Shown: positions 17,555 through 25,664, counted from the first letter of the stretch. The stretch: DNA of 41,635 nt from Candidatus Cloacimonadota bacterium (GCA_027064005.1 JAMOQM010000091.1:1-41635), one strand, 5' to 3'. The notes: a model not told the origin generated them from the letters alone. Translations and numbers: made by a program.

Positions 17555-17782
17555 ATGTTAGATAAAAATAGAGTACAAGATGTTTTGGATAAAGTAAGAC
17601 CATCATTACAAGCTGATGGTGGCGATTGTGAAATAGTAAATATTCGTAAAGACAATGTTATTGAAGTTCGTCTGCAAGGTGCTTGTGGCGGATGTCCAAT
17701 GGCTACTTTAACTTTAAAAGCCGGAATCGAAAGAGTTTTAAAAGACGAAATTCCTGAAATAGTTGAAGTTGTTTCAGTTTAG
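17555..17782 (+). CDS. NifU-like Fe-S cluster scaffold (Nfu type)
   Basis: A 75-residue single-domain protein equal to the NifU C-terminal domain. Features are LDKVRPSLQADGGDCEIVNI (11-30), then the cluster-binding CGGC at residues 44-47 within GACGGCPMATLTL, and a conserved GIERVLKDEIPEI tail. Dimers hold a 4Fe-4S cluster between the two CxxC motifs and pass it to target enzymes in the cytoplasm. GGAGG sits four bases before the ATG. It is followed directly by a terminator hairpin, so it is probably mostly expressed alone. Confidence 0.93.
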   Translation: MLDKNRVQDVLDKVRPSLQADGGDCEIVNIRKDNVIEVRLQGACGGCPMATLTLKAGIERVLKDEIPEIVEVVSV

Positions 17783-17787
17783 TTTAT

Positions 17788-17809
17788 AGCGGAGAAATCC
17801 GCTTTTTTT
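17788..17809 (+). terminator. Hairpin terminator between nfu and mscS
   Basis: AGCGGA-gaaa-TCCGCT has a 6-bp stem and a GAAA tetraloop, followed by an uninterrupted T-run that ends at the A of the mscS ATG (17810). It looks like a complete intrinsic terminator, leaving no space for a separate mscS leader. Confidence 0.75.
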
Positions 17810-19060
17810 ATGGAATCATTAAATTTTCAAACGTTTTTTTCTAATATCCAAAGTTGGTTATCAACCAATATTTTGGTGAAAGATGGTATTTATCAACTAA
17901 TCTTTTTCGCTTTTGCTTGGATTTCCGCTTCATTATTAAATAAACTTATTTTAAAAATTTTCAGAAAATATAAATCTAATGTAGTTCACGTTATTACTTC
18001 GTTTATTTTTCCACTATTCTTTTTAATAATAACCTATTTAGGACAAATTATTGCGACCTATTTTCATTGGAAAAATCCGGCTTTAAGTGTAGGAATAAAT
18101 TTTATTTTAGGTTGGATTAGCATTAAGATTTTAAATCTTATTTCTTTGGATCAAGCTCTGAAAAAAATATTAAAGTATCTCGTTTGGTTAATTATTATTT
18201 TAAATATTTTAGACCTGAGAGTAAAATTTGAAGAGGTTTTAGACTCTTTTAAATTTAATTTTGGCTCTATCCATTTAAGTTTATTATCAATTATTAAGGG
18301 CGGATTATTCCTTATTTTTCTGATTTGGATTTCTAAAAAAACTTCAGATAAAATCAATACGGAAATTCAAAAAAACAGTAAGTTAGATCCCGGTGCAAAA
18401 GCATTAATATCAAAAACAATAAATATTTCTTTTATTACGATTGCTACTTTGATAGCTTTGAATAGTATCGGATTAAATCTTACCGCATTTACTGTTTTTG
18501 GTGGTGCATTCAGTGTCGGAATTGGTTTTGGATTACAAAAATCCGTTTCAAATTTGATTAGTGGAGTAATTTTACTTTTGGATAAATCTATAGAACCGGG
18601 TGATGTTATCGAAGTTGATGGAAATTACGGAATTATTAAATCTATGAATGCCAGATATATTACTTTGAGTACTGTGATTGGTAAAGAGTACCTAATTCCC
18701 AATGAAAACCTTATTACTTCCGAAGTTATAAATTGGTCATTTACAGATAATTTGATACGTTTAACTGTTGGAGTTGGAGTTTCATATAAATCAGATATTG
18801 AAAAAGTTATGGAAATCTTAGTGCAATCCGCTTTGTCTGTAAAAAGAGTTCTCCCTAACCCTAAACCTATTCCATTTCTAAAGAATTTTGGGAACAGTTC
18901 AATTGATATGGAAATACATTTCTGGATAAAAGATCCGGAAAACGGAGTAGAAAGAGCAAAAAGTGCGGTGAGATTTGAAATTTGGAGACTATTTAAAGAA
19001 GAAAACATCGAAATACCTTTTCCTCAGCAAGAAGTTTATGTTAAGGAAATGCCGAATTAA
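17810..19060 (+). CDS. MscS-family mechanosensitive ion channel
   Basis: 416 residues. About five N-terminal membrane helices precede the conserved MscS core. The pore helix reads VFGGAFSVGIGFGLQKSVSN (near 230-250) and is followed by LISGVILLLDKSIEPGDVIEV and a beta domain with NARYITLSTVIGKEYLIPN. The C-terminal cytoplasmic vestibule ends IEIPFPQQEVYV. It is a tension-gated channel of the inner membrane that releases solutes on osmotic downshock. The ATG at 17810 is the only sensible start, yet it directly abuts the terminator T-run and the only GGAG lies inside the hairpin, 15 bases away. It is in the same frame as nfu, separated by a TAG. The start assignment is therefore less sure than the family. 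Confidence 0.9.
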   Translation: MESLNFQTFFSNIQSWLSTNILVKDGIYQLIFFAFAWISASLLNKLILKIFRKYKSNVVHVITSFIFPLFFLIITYLGQIIATYFHWKNPALSVGINFILGWISIKILNLISLDQALKKILKYLVWLIIILNILDLRVKFEEVLDSFKFNFGSIHLSLLSIIKGGLFLIFLIWISKKTSDKINTEIQKNSKLDPGAKALISKTINISFITIATLIALNSIGLNLTAFTVFGGAFSVGIGFGLQKSVSNLISGVILLLDKSIEPGDVIEVDGNYGIIKSMNARYITLSTVIGKEYLIPNENLITSEVINWSFTDNLIRLTVGVGVSYKSDIEKVMEILVQSALSVKRVLPNPKPIPFLKNFGNSSIDMEIHFWIKDPENGVERAKSAVRFEIWRLFKEENIEIPFPQQEVYVKEMPN

Positions 19061-19083
19061 CTCTATGTTTTGAACAGAATCTT

Positions 19084-19135
19084 GTTAGAAATTAACATTC
19101 GGTAAAATATCGCTTATTTTGTTAATTTCTCGCAA
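19084..19135. repeat. Long inverted repeat between mscS and the GND-repeat gene
   Basis: AGAAATTAACA (19087-19097) and TGTTAATTTCT (19120-19130) are perfect 11-bp inverted arms around a 22-base loop. TTG/CAA pairs beyond a two-base mismatch extend the stem. There is no T-run, so it is not a standard terminator. It begins 24 bases after the mscS stop. The rest of the gap to 19271 shows only the ribosome site GGAG of the next gene. Confidence 0.5.
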
Positions 19136-19271
19136 CCTTTATTTGCATTCCATAAATATTATTTTTTTACTTATTTCCTAATTTTTCCCCCGACTTAGCT
19201 TGTTTTTATTCTAAAAAGAGAATCTATCTTCTAAATTAAATTTCAACAAATAAATTAACGGAGAAACTAAA

Positions 19272-21740
19272 ATGAAAACGAAAATTGCTGTTTTTATCTT
19301 GATAATGATTTCAAATATTCTCGGTGCAATTGTAATATCTGACAATGAAAAGAAGATAATGAATTCAATGTTAGAAAAAGTGCAATTAGATACAACCGCT
19401 CTTAATTTCCCTAAAAATTGGGCAAGTTCTAAATTCAAAATAAAAAAAATGATTCAAATTTTAGAACAACCTCTTGAATTTCCAAAATTCGTTGATGAAG
19501 TAAAAGACACGCTTTTAGTTAAAAATTCAAATCACAAGATTGATTTTATGTTCAATACAATTCTGGAAAAGGATTCTCTAAAAATAGATAATCATATAAT
19601 CTTCTCAGAAATAGATAAGAAATTCAAAAACATAAAAAATGAAAAAGATATTTTAAAATACGCGAAATTTTGTATGGAAAAATCCGAAAAAATCCTCCAA
19701 CCAATGTTAGATAGTCTGTCACTTTCAGAACTAAAATCTCTTGAATCATTTATCTATTCAATCAGAAAAGATGAAAAATTAGATAAAGAAAAATATGAAA
19801 ATTTTTCTCAAAAAAATAACTTTACTCAGGATAGTCTAAAAATTGAAAATTACATTTCAATGATAAAAAAAACTGATTTACGAGCTCTTCAAAATGCATC
19901 TAAAATATTTTTTTATGGAATTAATAAACTGGAATCGTCAAATTTTCGCAAAATAAAATTCAAAAAAAAATATCTTTTAAAATCTAAATTCGGACTTTTG
20001 GTTTGCGGAACAAAATCAAATGATAATTATAAAAAAAGATACGCTTTCATTTATGACCCCGCCGGAAATGATATTTACACCGGAAATATCTCGACCAATC
20101 TCAAAAATCACTTTTGTGCAATCATCGATAAAAAAGGTGATGATATTTATAGAAATCCAAATCTCGGAGAATTGTTCAATATAACTTTTGGAATCGGCTA
20201 TCTTTGTGATGAATCCGGTAATGATTATTATTACGGGGACGATTTTGCTTTTTCAGCAAATTTCGGTTCTTTATTGGTAAAAGATAACGGGGGAAATGAT
20301 ACTTTTCTTTGTGGAAAATATTCGCTTGGAGCCGCAAGTTTTGGAGTTGCTTTAATTCAAAATACCGGTGGTAATGATTTTTATTCAGGTTCCGAATTTT
20401 CTCAAGGATTTGGCGGACCTTTAGGTTGCGGTATTTTAGCTGATTATTCCAATAATATAAAATCTAACAATAATGATGTATATTTCGCCGGTGGAAAATA
20501 TTTACATGAACCGCTTGCCCCAAATGATTATAGAGCATTATCGCAAGGTTTCGGCTTTGGCATTCGCCCTGACATTGCAGGAGGAATAGGCATTATATTT
20601 GATCAAAAAGGAAATGATCATTATAATGGAGGAGTGTTTTCCCAAGGAGTTGGATATTGGTTCGCACTGGGAATGTTAATTGACTTAGAAGGCAATGACG
20701 ATTATCACTCGGTTTACTATCCGCAAGGAAGTGGAATTCATCTGGCAGCAGGATTTTTATATGACGAGGATGGAGATGATAATTACTATTCGAAACACGG
20801 TCCCGGACAAGGAGCAGGTCATGATTATGGAGTAGGATTTTTAGTTGATAGAAGCGGTAATGACGCTTATTCAGTGGAAGGCGGAAATGGTTTGGGAATT
20901 ACAAATTCCGTTGGGGTATTTCTTGATGTTGCGGGAAATGACCGATACGAACGAAAATATACCGAATCATACGGATATGGGAAAAAAGCAAGAGAATCCG
21001 GCAGTCTTGGATTATTTTTAGACACAAACGGCAATGATATATATCCTAATAAAATATCCTCAAATAATTCTTTTTGGGATACCGGTTATTTCGGATTTGG
21101 TTTGGATACTTTAACATTTTCTCAAAAAAAATTGAAATCCGAAATTAAAGATGAACCTATTGATATTGACTCATTGAGTTCTATAGAAAAAATCTTTGAA
21201 TACGCATCGGAATGGGAAGTAGGATCTGCCAAAAAACGGGTAAGATTTGCACGTAAATTATTAATTTCTCAAGATAAAATCGCCACTGATTATATTTGTA
21301 AAAACAAACTGGATACTAAAAGTGGTTTGGAAATGAGAGCAATCGTTGAACTATCAAAAAATTCCAATTATATGAAAAAAAAATTAAGTAAAAATTTAAA
21401 AAATAAAGATGAGCGAATAGTGAGAAACATCATTTATTTGATTGGAGAAATTGCTGACACAAGTTATGTTGATACTTTGAAAATAATGATGAAAAATAAA
21501 AAATACACTTCCTCGGTATTATCTTGTTTAGGTAAAATGAAGACAAATAAATCTCTAAATATTTTGGCAAAATACATTGATTCTGAAAATGTTTATTGGA
21601 GAGTTACAACTGCCAGAAGTCTAAAAAAAATCGCTACTCCTAAAAGTTTAAAACTTCTCGAAACAATGAAAAACGATAAGTGCTTTTTAATAAAATCGAT
21701 GTTTAAATCATCATCAAAGACTTATATTACGAAGGAATAA
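19272..21740 (+). CDS. Exported protein with GND-x-Y repeats and C-terminal HEAT-like repeats
   Basis: 822 residues; I do not recognise a named family. A signal peptide covers about residues 1-18 (MKTKIAVFILIMISNILG). Residues 20-260 are lysine-rich and helical. Residues about 265-591 hold some twelve units marked by GND-x-Y/F (GNDIY, GDDIY, GNDYY, GNDTF and others), mostly 24-28 residues apart. Between marks the pattern is roughly y-GG-x-SQG-x-G, then G-x-L-x-D-x-x-GND, suggesting a glycine-rich beta solenoid with possible metal sites. Residues about 640-815 form helical repeats (DERIVRNIIYLIGEIADTS, YWRVTTARSLKKIATPKSL) like HEAT repeats. The start has GGAG upstream. It stands alone between mscS and marR. 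It may be periplasmic or outer-membrane associated. Confidence 0.8.
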   Translation: MKTKIAVFILIMISNILGAIVISDNEKKIMNSMLEKVQLDTTALNFPKNWASSKFKIKKMIQILEQPLEFPKFVDEVKDTLLVKNSNHKIDFMFNTILEKDSLKIDNHIIFSEIDKKFKNIKNEKDILKYAKFCMEKSEKILQPMLDSLSLSELKSLESFIYSIRKDEKLDKEKYENFSQKNNFTQDSLKIENYISMIKKTDLRALQNASKIFFYGINKLESSNFRKIKFKKKYLLKSKFGLLVCGTKSNDNYKKRYAFIYDPAGNDIYTGNISTNLKNHFCAIIDKKGDDIYRNPNLGELFNITFGIGYLCDESGNDYYYGDDFAFSANFGSLLVKDNGGNDTFLCGKYSLGAASFGVALIQNTGGNDFYSGSEFSQGFGGPLGCGILADYSNNIKSNNNDVYFAGGKYLHEPLAPNDYRALSQGFGFGIRPDIAGGIGIIFDQKGNDHYNGGVFSQGVGYWFALGMLIDLEGNDDYHSVYYPQGSGIHLAAGFLYDEDGDDNYYSKHGPGQGAGHDYGVGFLVDRSGNDAYSVEGGNGLGITNSVGVFLDVAGNDRYERKYTESYGYGKKARESGSLGLFLDTNGNDIYPNKISSNNSFWDTGYFGFGLDTLTFSQKKLKSEIKDEPIDIDSLSSIEKIFEYASEWEVGSAKKRVRFARKLLISQDKIATDYICKNKLDTKSGLEMRAIVELSKNSNYMKKKLSKNLKNKDERIVRNIIYLIGEIADTSYVDTLKIMMKNKKYTSSVLSCLGKMKTNKSLNILAKYIDSENVYWRVTTARSLKKIATPKSLKLLETMKNDKCFLIKSMFKSSSKTYITKE
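20064..21044 (+). repeat. Coding repeat region of about twelve GND-x-Y units
   Basis: Unit marks begin at 20064, 20136, 20217, 20292, 20370, 20469 (NND variant), 20610, 20691, 20772, 20856, 20934 and 21030. Spacing is 72-84 bases for most, with longer steps of 99, 141 and 96. DNA identity between units is low, so these are old protein-level repeats, not recent tandem duplications. Confidence 0.75.
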
Positions 21741-21851
21741 CATTTTACTCTTCTGATATTTCCAAAACAATAAACGACAATATCTTAAATATAACTTTTG
21801 TTTATTAAAGCACTGAGAATAATAATAAAAGTTGTATTTGAAAAACATTTT

Positions 21852-21888
21852 AGTTGACAGCTCAACCATATTAGTTGACTTGTCAACT
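21852..21888 (+). promoter_or_regulatory. Two tandem MarR-type palindromes in the marR leader
   Basis: Site 2, AGTTGAC-tt-GTCAACT (21873-21888), is a perfect 7-bp-arm palindrome. Site 1, AGTTGACAGCTCAACC (21852-21867), is a weaker copy. Their centres are 21 bases apart, two helical turns, so dimers would bind the same DNA face. Site 2 ends just before the marR ribosome site. The TTGAC/GTCAA half-sites are typical of MarR operators. Confidence 0.65.
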
Positions 21889-21897
21889 GAGGTTAAT

Positions 21898-22350
21898 ATG
21901 AAAGAGAAAAGAAAAAAAAGCGTCGGTTTCTGCGTAAATTTTTTAGGGAGAAAAACTAGAAAATATCTCGAACTGGAAGCTGAAAAATTAGGATTAAAAA
22001 CAGGTGATTTGTTTATTTTACATCGACTTATTAAAGAAGAAGGACTTTCGCAAAATCAAATAAGTTGCTTAATGAGGATGAATAAAGCCCACATTGCTCG
22101 CTCAACATCCCATCTAATTTCTAAGAATTTTATCGTGTCAAAATCTGATAAAAATGATTCTAGATTACACAGATTATATTTAACGGATTTAGGTAAGGAA
22201 TTAATCCCGCAAATAAAGGTCATCTTTAAAAATTGGTCAGCTACCCTTACATCTGATTTTTCTAAAGAAGAAAAAACTTTGATTTTAAATTTGCTATTAA
22301 GAATGTGCGATAATGCTAAACAATATTATCATGGAGAAAATAATGAATAA
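21898..22350 (+). CDS. MarR-family transcriptional regulator
   Basis: 150 residues from ATG 21898 (MKEKRKKSVGFCVNFLGRKT), chosen because GAGG lies five bases upstream. The open frame continues up to a TTG at 21832, but that stretch is the operator DNA. It has a winged-helix core: LKTGDLFILHRLIKEEGLSQ (helices), QISCLMRMNKAHIARSTSHL (recognition helix), then the wing SKSDKNDSRLHRLYLTDLGK with the usual D-x-R of MarR. Terminal helices serve dimerisation. It overlaps the MATE gene by eight bases, so it most likely represses itself and the exporter until an inducer binds. A Cys (FCVNFL) near the N-terminus could sense oxidants, which is speculation. Confidence 0.9.
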   Translation: MKEKRKKSVGFCVNFLGRKTRKYLELEAEKLGLKTGDLFILHRLIKEEGLSQNQISCLMRMNKAHIARSTSHLISKNFIVSKSDKNDSRLHRLYLTDLGKELIPQIKVIFKNWSATLTSDFSKEEKTLILNLLLRMCDNAKQYYHGENNE

Positions 22351-23680
22351 ACGAAATGTTTTAGATGAAAAAAATATGCTGAAATTGCTCTTAAAACTTT
22401 CATTACCCGCAATGACGGGAATGTTTGTAATGGCGTTATATAATATAGTCGATACGATTTTTGTCGGGCAGGGAGTTGGTTCTCTCGGTATCGCCGGTCT
22501 AACAATTGTCTTTCCTTTTCAAATGATAATTACATCTATCGGAATTTCTCTCGGGGTTGGAACAGCCTCTCTCATTTCGCGAAGTCTGGGAGCCAAAAAT
22601 TATAAAAAGGCTGAAAATTCACTTGGAACTTCCTACATGTCGGCATTTATTATCACTGCAATTCTAACGTTATTTTCATACATTTTTTTAGATAATTTAT
22701 TGCATTTATTTGGTGCAACCAAAGCGGTTTTACCTTATTCAAAAAGTTATATGAGTATTATCTTAATCGGAAATATCCCCATTGTTTTTTCAATGATTGG
22801 AAATAATGTTATCCGTTCGGAAGGAAATGCCAAAATGGCAATGTTTTCGATGCTCATCGGTGCTGTTGTCAATATTCTACTTGATCCGCTATTTATCTTT
22901 CATTTCAAAATGGGAGTTGCCGGAGCAGCCACAGCTTCCGTAATTGCTCAATTTACCCAATTGGCATTTATCATATATTTCTTTTCCTCCGGGAAATCCA
23001 TATTACACTTCAAATTAAAATCTTTCCTCATCAAATTCAGTATTCTTAAAGAAATTGTCAGTGTTGGCTTTTCCTCATTTGCAAGATTAGTTGCCGGCAG
23101 TTTCGTTTTTATCCTAATTAATAATGCAATAGGAAAATATGGCGATGATAATTCTATTGCAATTTTTGGAATTTCCGTTAGATTTACCAGATTTGTTTTA
23201 ATGCCGGTTTTTGGAATTGCACAAGGATTTCAACCAATTGCTGGATATAACTTTGGAGCGAAAAGATTTCCTAAAATTATTGAAGTAACCAAATTAGCTA
23301 TAATTTCTTCAACCGCAATTATTACGTTTTCAATAATATTATCTGAACTTTTCCCAACCGCTATTTTAAAATTATTCTCAAAAGATCCGCTTTTAATATC
23401 ATCCGGAGCAAAAGTACTACGGATTATGATTTTTGCCCTTCCGGTAGTAGGATTTCAAGCAATCGGCACAACTCTTTTCCAAGCTTTAGGGAAAGCTTTA
23501 CCGGCAATTATCCTATCAATGTCGCGTCAAATTTTAATATTAATACCATTGATTTTAATACTTCCGAGATATTATGGAGTTATGGGGGTTTGGGTTTCTA
23601 ATCCGATATCAGATACTGCTTCAGCTATTTTAACTTTCTTCTTTTATAAAAACTTAATAAAACAACTAAAAAAATTGTAA
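22343..23680 (+). CDS. MATE-family efflux transporter
   Basis: 445 residues from ATG 22343 (MNKRNVLDEKNMLKLLLKLS), preceded by GGAG at six bases; the frame is open to 22313. It has twelve membrane helices in two homologous MatE halves. The first opens LPAMTGMFVMALYNIVDTIF with VGQGVGSLGIAGL; the second includes PVFGIAQGFQPIAGYNFGAK, a signature of the NorM/DinF-like multidrug group. It exports cationic drugs or metabolites using a sodium or proton gradient across the inner membrane. It is translationally coupled to marR and ends in a strong terminator. Confidence 0.93.
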   Translation: MNKRNVLDEKNMLKLLLKLSLPAMTGMFVMALYNIVDTIFVGQGVGSLGIAGLTIVFPFQMIITSIGISLGVGTASLISRSLGAKNYKKAENSLGTSYMSAFIITAILTLFSYIFLDNLLHLFGATKAVLPYSKSYMSIILIGNIPIVFSMIGNNVIRSEGNAKMAMFSMLIGAVVNILLDPLFIFHFKMGVAGAATASVIAQFTQLAFIIYFFSSGKSILHFKLKSFLIKFSILKEIVSVGFSSFARLVAGSFVFILINNAIGKYGDDNSIAIFGISVRFTRFVLMPVFGIAQGFQPIAGYNFGAKRFPKIIEVTKLAIISSTAIITFSIILSELFPTAILKLFSKDPLLISSGAKVLRIMIFALPVVGFQAIGTTLFQALGKALPAIILSMSRQILILIPLILILPRYYGVMGVWVSNPISDTASAILTFFFYKNLIKQLKKL

Positions 23681-23712
23681 AAAAAAGTCCCTTTAAAAAG
23701 GGACTTTTAAAA
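23681..23712. terminator. Bidirectional terminator between the MATE gene and the long minus operon
   Basis: AAAAGTCCC (23683-23691) and GGGACTTTT (23700-23708) form a perfect 9-bp stem with an eight-base loop, with A-run and T-run on the two sides. It lies directly between the convergent stop codons of the MATE gene (23680) and the XRE gene (23713). Confidence 0.88.
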
Positions 23713-24042
23713 TTATTTTTTTTCAGAAAGAATATCTACTAAATGTGTAGTAGCTTCAATTAATTCTTTATGAAGTTCTTTATTTTGTTTGTTTAATTTC
23801 TGAATTTCTTCAACCAAATCTTTATCGTTTTGTGATTTAGGCTCTTCCCCAAGAACTAACCAATTTAAATCAACTCCAAACTCTTCACGAAGAGCTTTCA
23901 AAGCTGCTGTTCTTGGAATTAAAAAACCGTTTTCATATTTTGAAATTGTTGATTTTGGATATCCAATTCTTAAGCCAAAAGCATCTTGATTTAAATGATT
24001 CTCTAATCGAATCTGCTTTACTCTTTTACCTATTTCTTTCAT
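23713..24042 (-). CDS. XRE-family helix-turn-helix regulator with coiled-coil tail
   Basis: 109 residues. The N-terminal HTH_3 domain covers residues 5-66 (IGKRVKQIRLENHLNQDAFG, then KSTISKYENGFLIPRTAALK and FGVDLNWLVLGE), the standard Cro/CI arrangement. A charged coiled coil (EEIQKLNKQNKELHKELIE) follows and probably dimerises the protein. GAGGTGG precedes the ATG. It is the last gene of the long minus-strand cluster, 21 bases after thiS. It may regulate this cluster or genes elsewhere; no operator can be assigned. Confidence 0.88.
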   Translation of the reverse strand: MKEIGKRVKQIRLENHLNQDAFGLRIGYPKSTISKYENGFLIPRTAALKALREEFGVDLNWLVLGEEPKSQNDKDLVEEIQKLNKQNKELHKELIEATTHLVDILSEKK

Positions 24043-24063
24043 TTTCCACCTCTTATTTTTTAT

Positions 24064-24267
24064 TCAACCACCACTGATAAGGTGTATTACCTTAACTTCA
24101 GCGTTTTTTGGAATTATAAATGTGTCATAATCTTCTTTTTTCACCAAGGTACCGTTGACCTTAATCACAAGCATTTTAAACACATAATTCATCTTTTTCA
24201 AAACCATCCGAACCGTTAGGTTCTTTTCCCAATCTATTAAATGACCGTTAACAGTAATTTTTTCCAT
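24064..24267 (-). CDS. thiS: ThiS/MoaD-like sulfur carrier protein
   Basis: 67 residues with a beta-grasp fold. It starts MEKITVNGHLIDWEKNLTV, has the VIKVNGTLVKKEDYDTFIIP core and ends in the obligatory Gly-Gly (HLISGG), which is adenylated by a ThiF-type E1 and then thiocarboxylated. Sulfur would go to the thiazole of thiamine or to another acceptor. The start overlaps the thiF stop by one base (TAATG), so carrier and activating enzyme are made together. No thiG, thiH or other thiamine gene is near. Confidence 0.85.
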   Translation of the reverse strand: MEKITVNGHLIDWEKNLTVRMVLKKMNYVFKMLVIKVNGTLVKKEDYDTFIIPKNAEVKVIHLISGG

Positions 24268-24884
24268 TATTCCTCATTCACCAAAATTTTTACTACTAAA
24301 TCTGATTGCATATTAGATACAATTCCAATCTTTGGAGACAATGGCGAAAAATCATTTTTAATCTCTGTTACTTGATCGCCACATATGTAAATTTTGTCAA
24401 CAACTTTTATTCTCAATTTTTCAAAATCTCCAAACCCATAAACACCGGAAGCAATAATTATCGGTTTTTCAGGGAAATGTTCTGTCCAATTTTCAATTAG
24501 CATTTGCTTAACTTCAGCCTTATCAAGGGCTTCTACAAGTATGTCAACTTTTGAAAAAATGTCTTTAACGTTTAGTGAATTTAATTCGGTTTTATATTTT
24601 TCTATCTTAATAAACGGATTAATTCTTTTTATAGTTTCATAAAGAGCATCAACCTTATACATTCCAACTTGGTCTAAAAAATAATATTGTCGGTTTAGAT
24701 TTGGATATTCAACTTTGTCAAAATCAGCAATCACCAATTTATCGATTCCACAACGAGCTAAACTTACTGCCACATTGGAACCTAAACCACCTGCACCGGC
24801 AATACCAATAGTTTTATTAGCAATTTTTTCTCTAATTTTCGGGTCAATTTTTCCGAACAAATCTTCTTTATTTATATTCATCAT
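24267..24884 (-). CDS. thiF: ThiF/MoeB/HesA-family adenylyltransferase, short ThiF type
   Basis: 205 residues. It has the nucleotide-binding GIAGAGGLGSNVAVSLARCG (27-46), the E1 motif DFDKVEYPNLNRQYYF with the Arg that contacts ATP, then VGMYKVDAL and VEALDKAE. It activates the C-terminal glycine of a ThiS-type carrier as an acyl-adenylate. Length and content match the short ThiF family of about 200 residues, which lacks the rhodanese-like and zinc-binding CxxC parts. It overlaps batE by four bases and thiS by one base. The local partner suggests thiamine thiazole or a related sulfur transfer. Confidence 0.85.
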   Translation of the reverse strand: MMNINKEDLFGKIDPKIREKIANKTIGIAGAGGLGSNVAVSLARCGIDKLVIADFDKVEYPNLNRQYYFLDQVGMYKVDALYETIKRINPFIKIEKYKTELNSLNVKDIFSKVDILVEALDKAEVKQMLIENWTEHFPEKPIIIASGVYGFGDFEKLRIKVVDKIYICGDQVTEIKNDFSPLSPKIGIVSNMQSDLVVKILVNEE

Positions 24885-25654
24885 TCTGTTAATCCAATTT
24901 TACCGATTGCTTCATTTCTTATCCAACCGCCTAAACCATTATTTAATTGTATTTGACACCAGTCTCCATCCGATTTCTCAATTTTGAAAATCATTCCTTC
25001 GTGAATAGTAAAAACTCTTGTAAAATCTTCACTCGGTCCACTATACCCCGCTTCTGTAGAGGTTAAAAGAACGCCTTCGGTAATATTATGAAAATTTTTC
25101 CATTTCAAATAAGATATCATTGAAAAAACGATAAAGAAAATTATAAGAATAATCATGATAAAAATAGGGACAGTTTTTTCACGACCTTTGAAATTTAAGA
25201 TCATAATATTTAAAGTCAAAATTATTCCAAGAAAAAACAACAAGGAAATTATTGCCGACAGATTGGGCGAAAAATAATTATAAATTCGTAAAATTGTTTT
25301 TTCAGCCATACTTTTATTTTCAATTCGTTGCTTATCTTTTGTCAAAGTAAGAGCATATTCTAAATCTTTTCGAGCTTTTTTATTATTTGGATTTGCTTTA
25401 AGAGCGATTTTATAATACTGAATTGCCCGACCTAATTTTCCCAATCGAAAGTAGCAATTTCCAATATTGTAGAAAATTTTATCATCATTCAATCCTGTAT
25501 TTTCTATTTTTTTAAAATCCTTTAAAGCTAATTTATAATTTTTATTTTGATAATTTTTTATTCCATCAGAAAAGGTTGTTTCGGTAAGCGAATTTGCTGA
25601 AATCGCAAATGTCAATCCAATAAGAATCATTATTGCAAAAAATTTTATTTTCAT
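24881..25654 (-). CDS. BatE-like TPR protein with SH3 domain
   Basis: 257 residues. Signal peptide about 1-21 (MKIKFFAIMILIGLTFAISA), TPR repeats about 30-110 (IFYNIGNCYFRLGKLGRAIQ, YYKIALKANPNNKKA), two membrane helices about 130-155 and 163-185, then a C-terminal bacterial SH3-like domain about 190-250 (GVLLTSTEAGYSGPSEDFTR, GDWCQIQLNNGLGGWI). This is the architecture of BatE in Bacteroides-type aerotolerance operons. It probably anchors in the inner membrane with the TPRs on the periplasmic side, as a protein-interaction scaffold. GAGGAT precedes the ATG. It lies 10 bases after batD. Confidence 0.85.
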   Translation of the reverse strand: MKIKFFAIMILIGLTFAISANSLTETTFSDGIKNYQNKNYKLALKDFKKIENTGLNDDKIFYNIGNCYFRLGKLGRAIQYYKIALKANPNNKKARKDLEYALTLTKDKQRIENKSMAEKTILRIYNYFSPNLSAIISLLFFLGIILTLNIMILNFKGREKTVPIFIMIILIIFFIVFSMISYLKWKNFHNITEGVLLTSTEAGYSGPSEDFTRVFTIHEGMIFKIEKSDGDWCQIQLNNGLGGWIRNEAIGKIGLTE

Positions 25655-25664
25655 TTTATCCTCA

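Noticed and set aside
18625-19008. 127-codon minus-strand open frame opposite mscS
   Set aside because: It is the antisense shadow of the conserved MscS beta domain and C-terminus, with no family resemblance of its own.
20064-21044. RTX calcium-binding repeats
   Set aside because: GND recalls RTX, but true RTX nonapeptides repeat every nine residues in tandem. Here one mark occurs per 24-33 residues, and type I secretion genes are absent.
21832-21897. N-terminal extension of marR from a TTG at 21832
   Set aside because: The stretch consists of the two operator palindromes, has no ribosome site, and MarR homology starts after ATG 21898.
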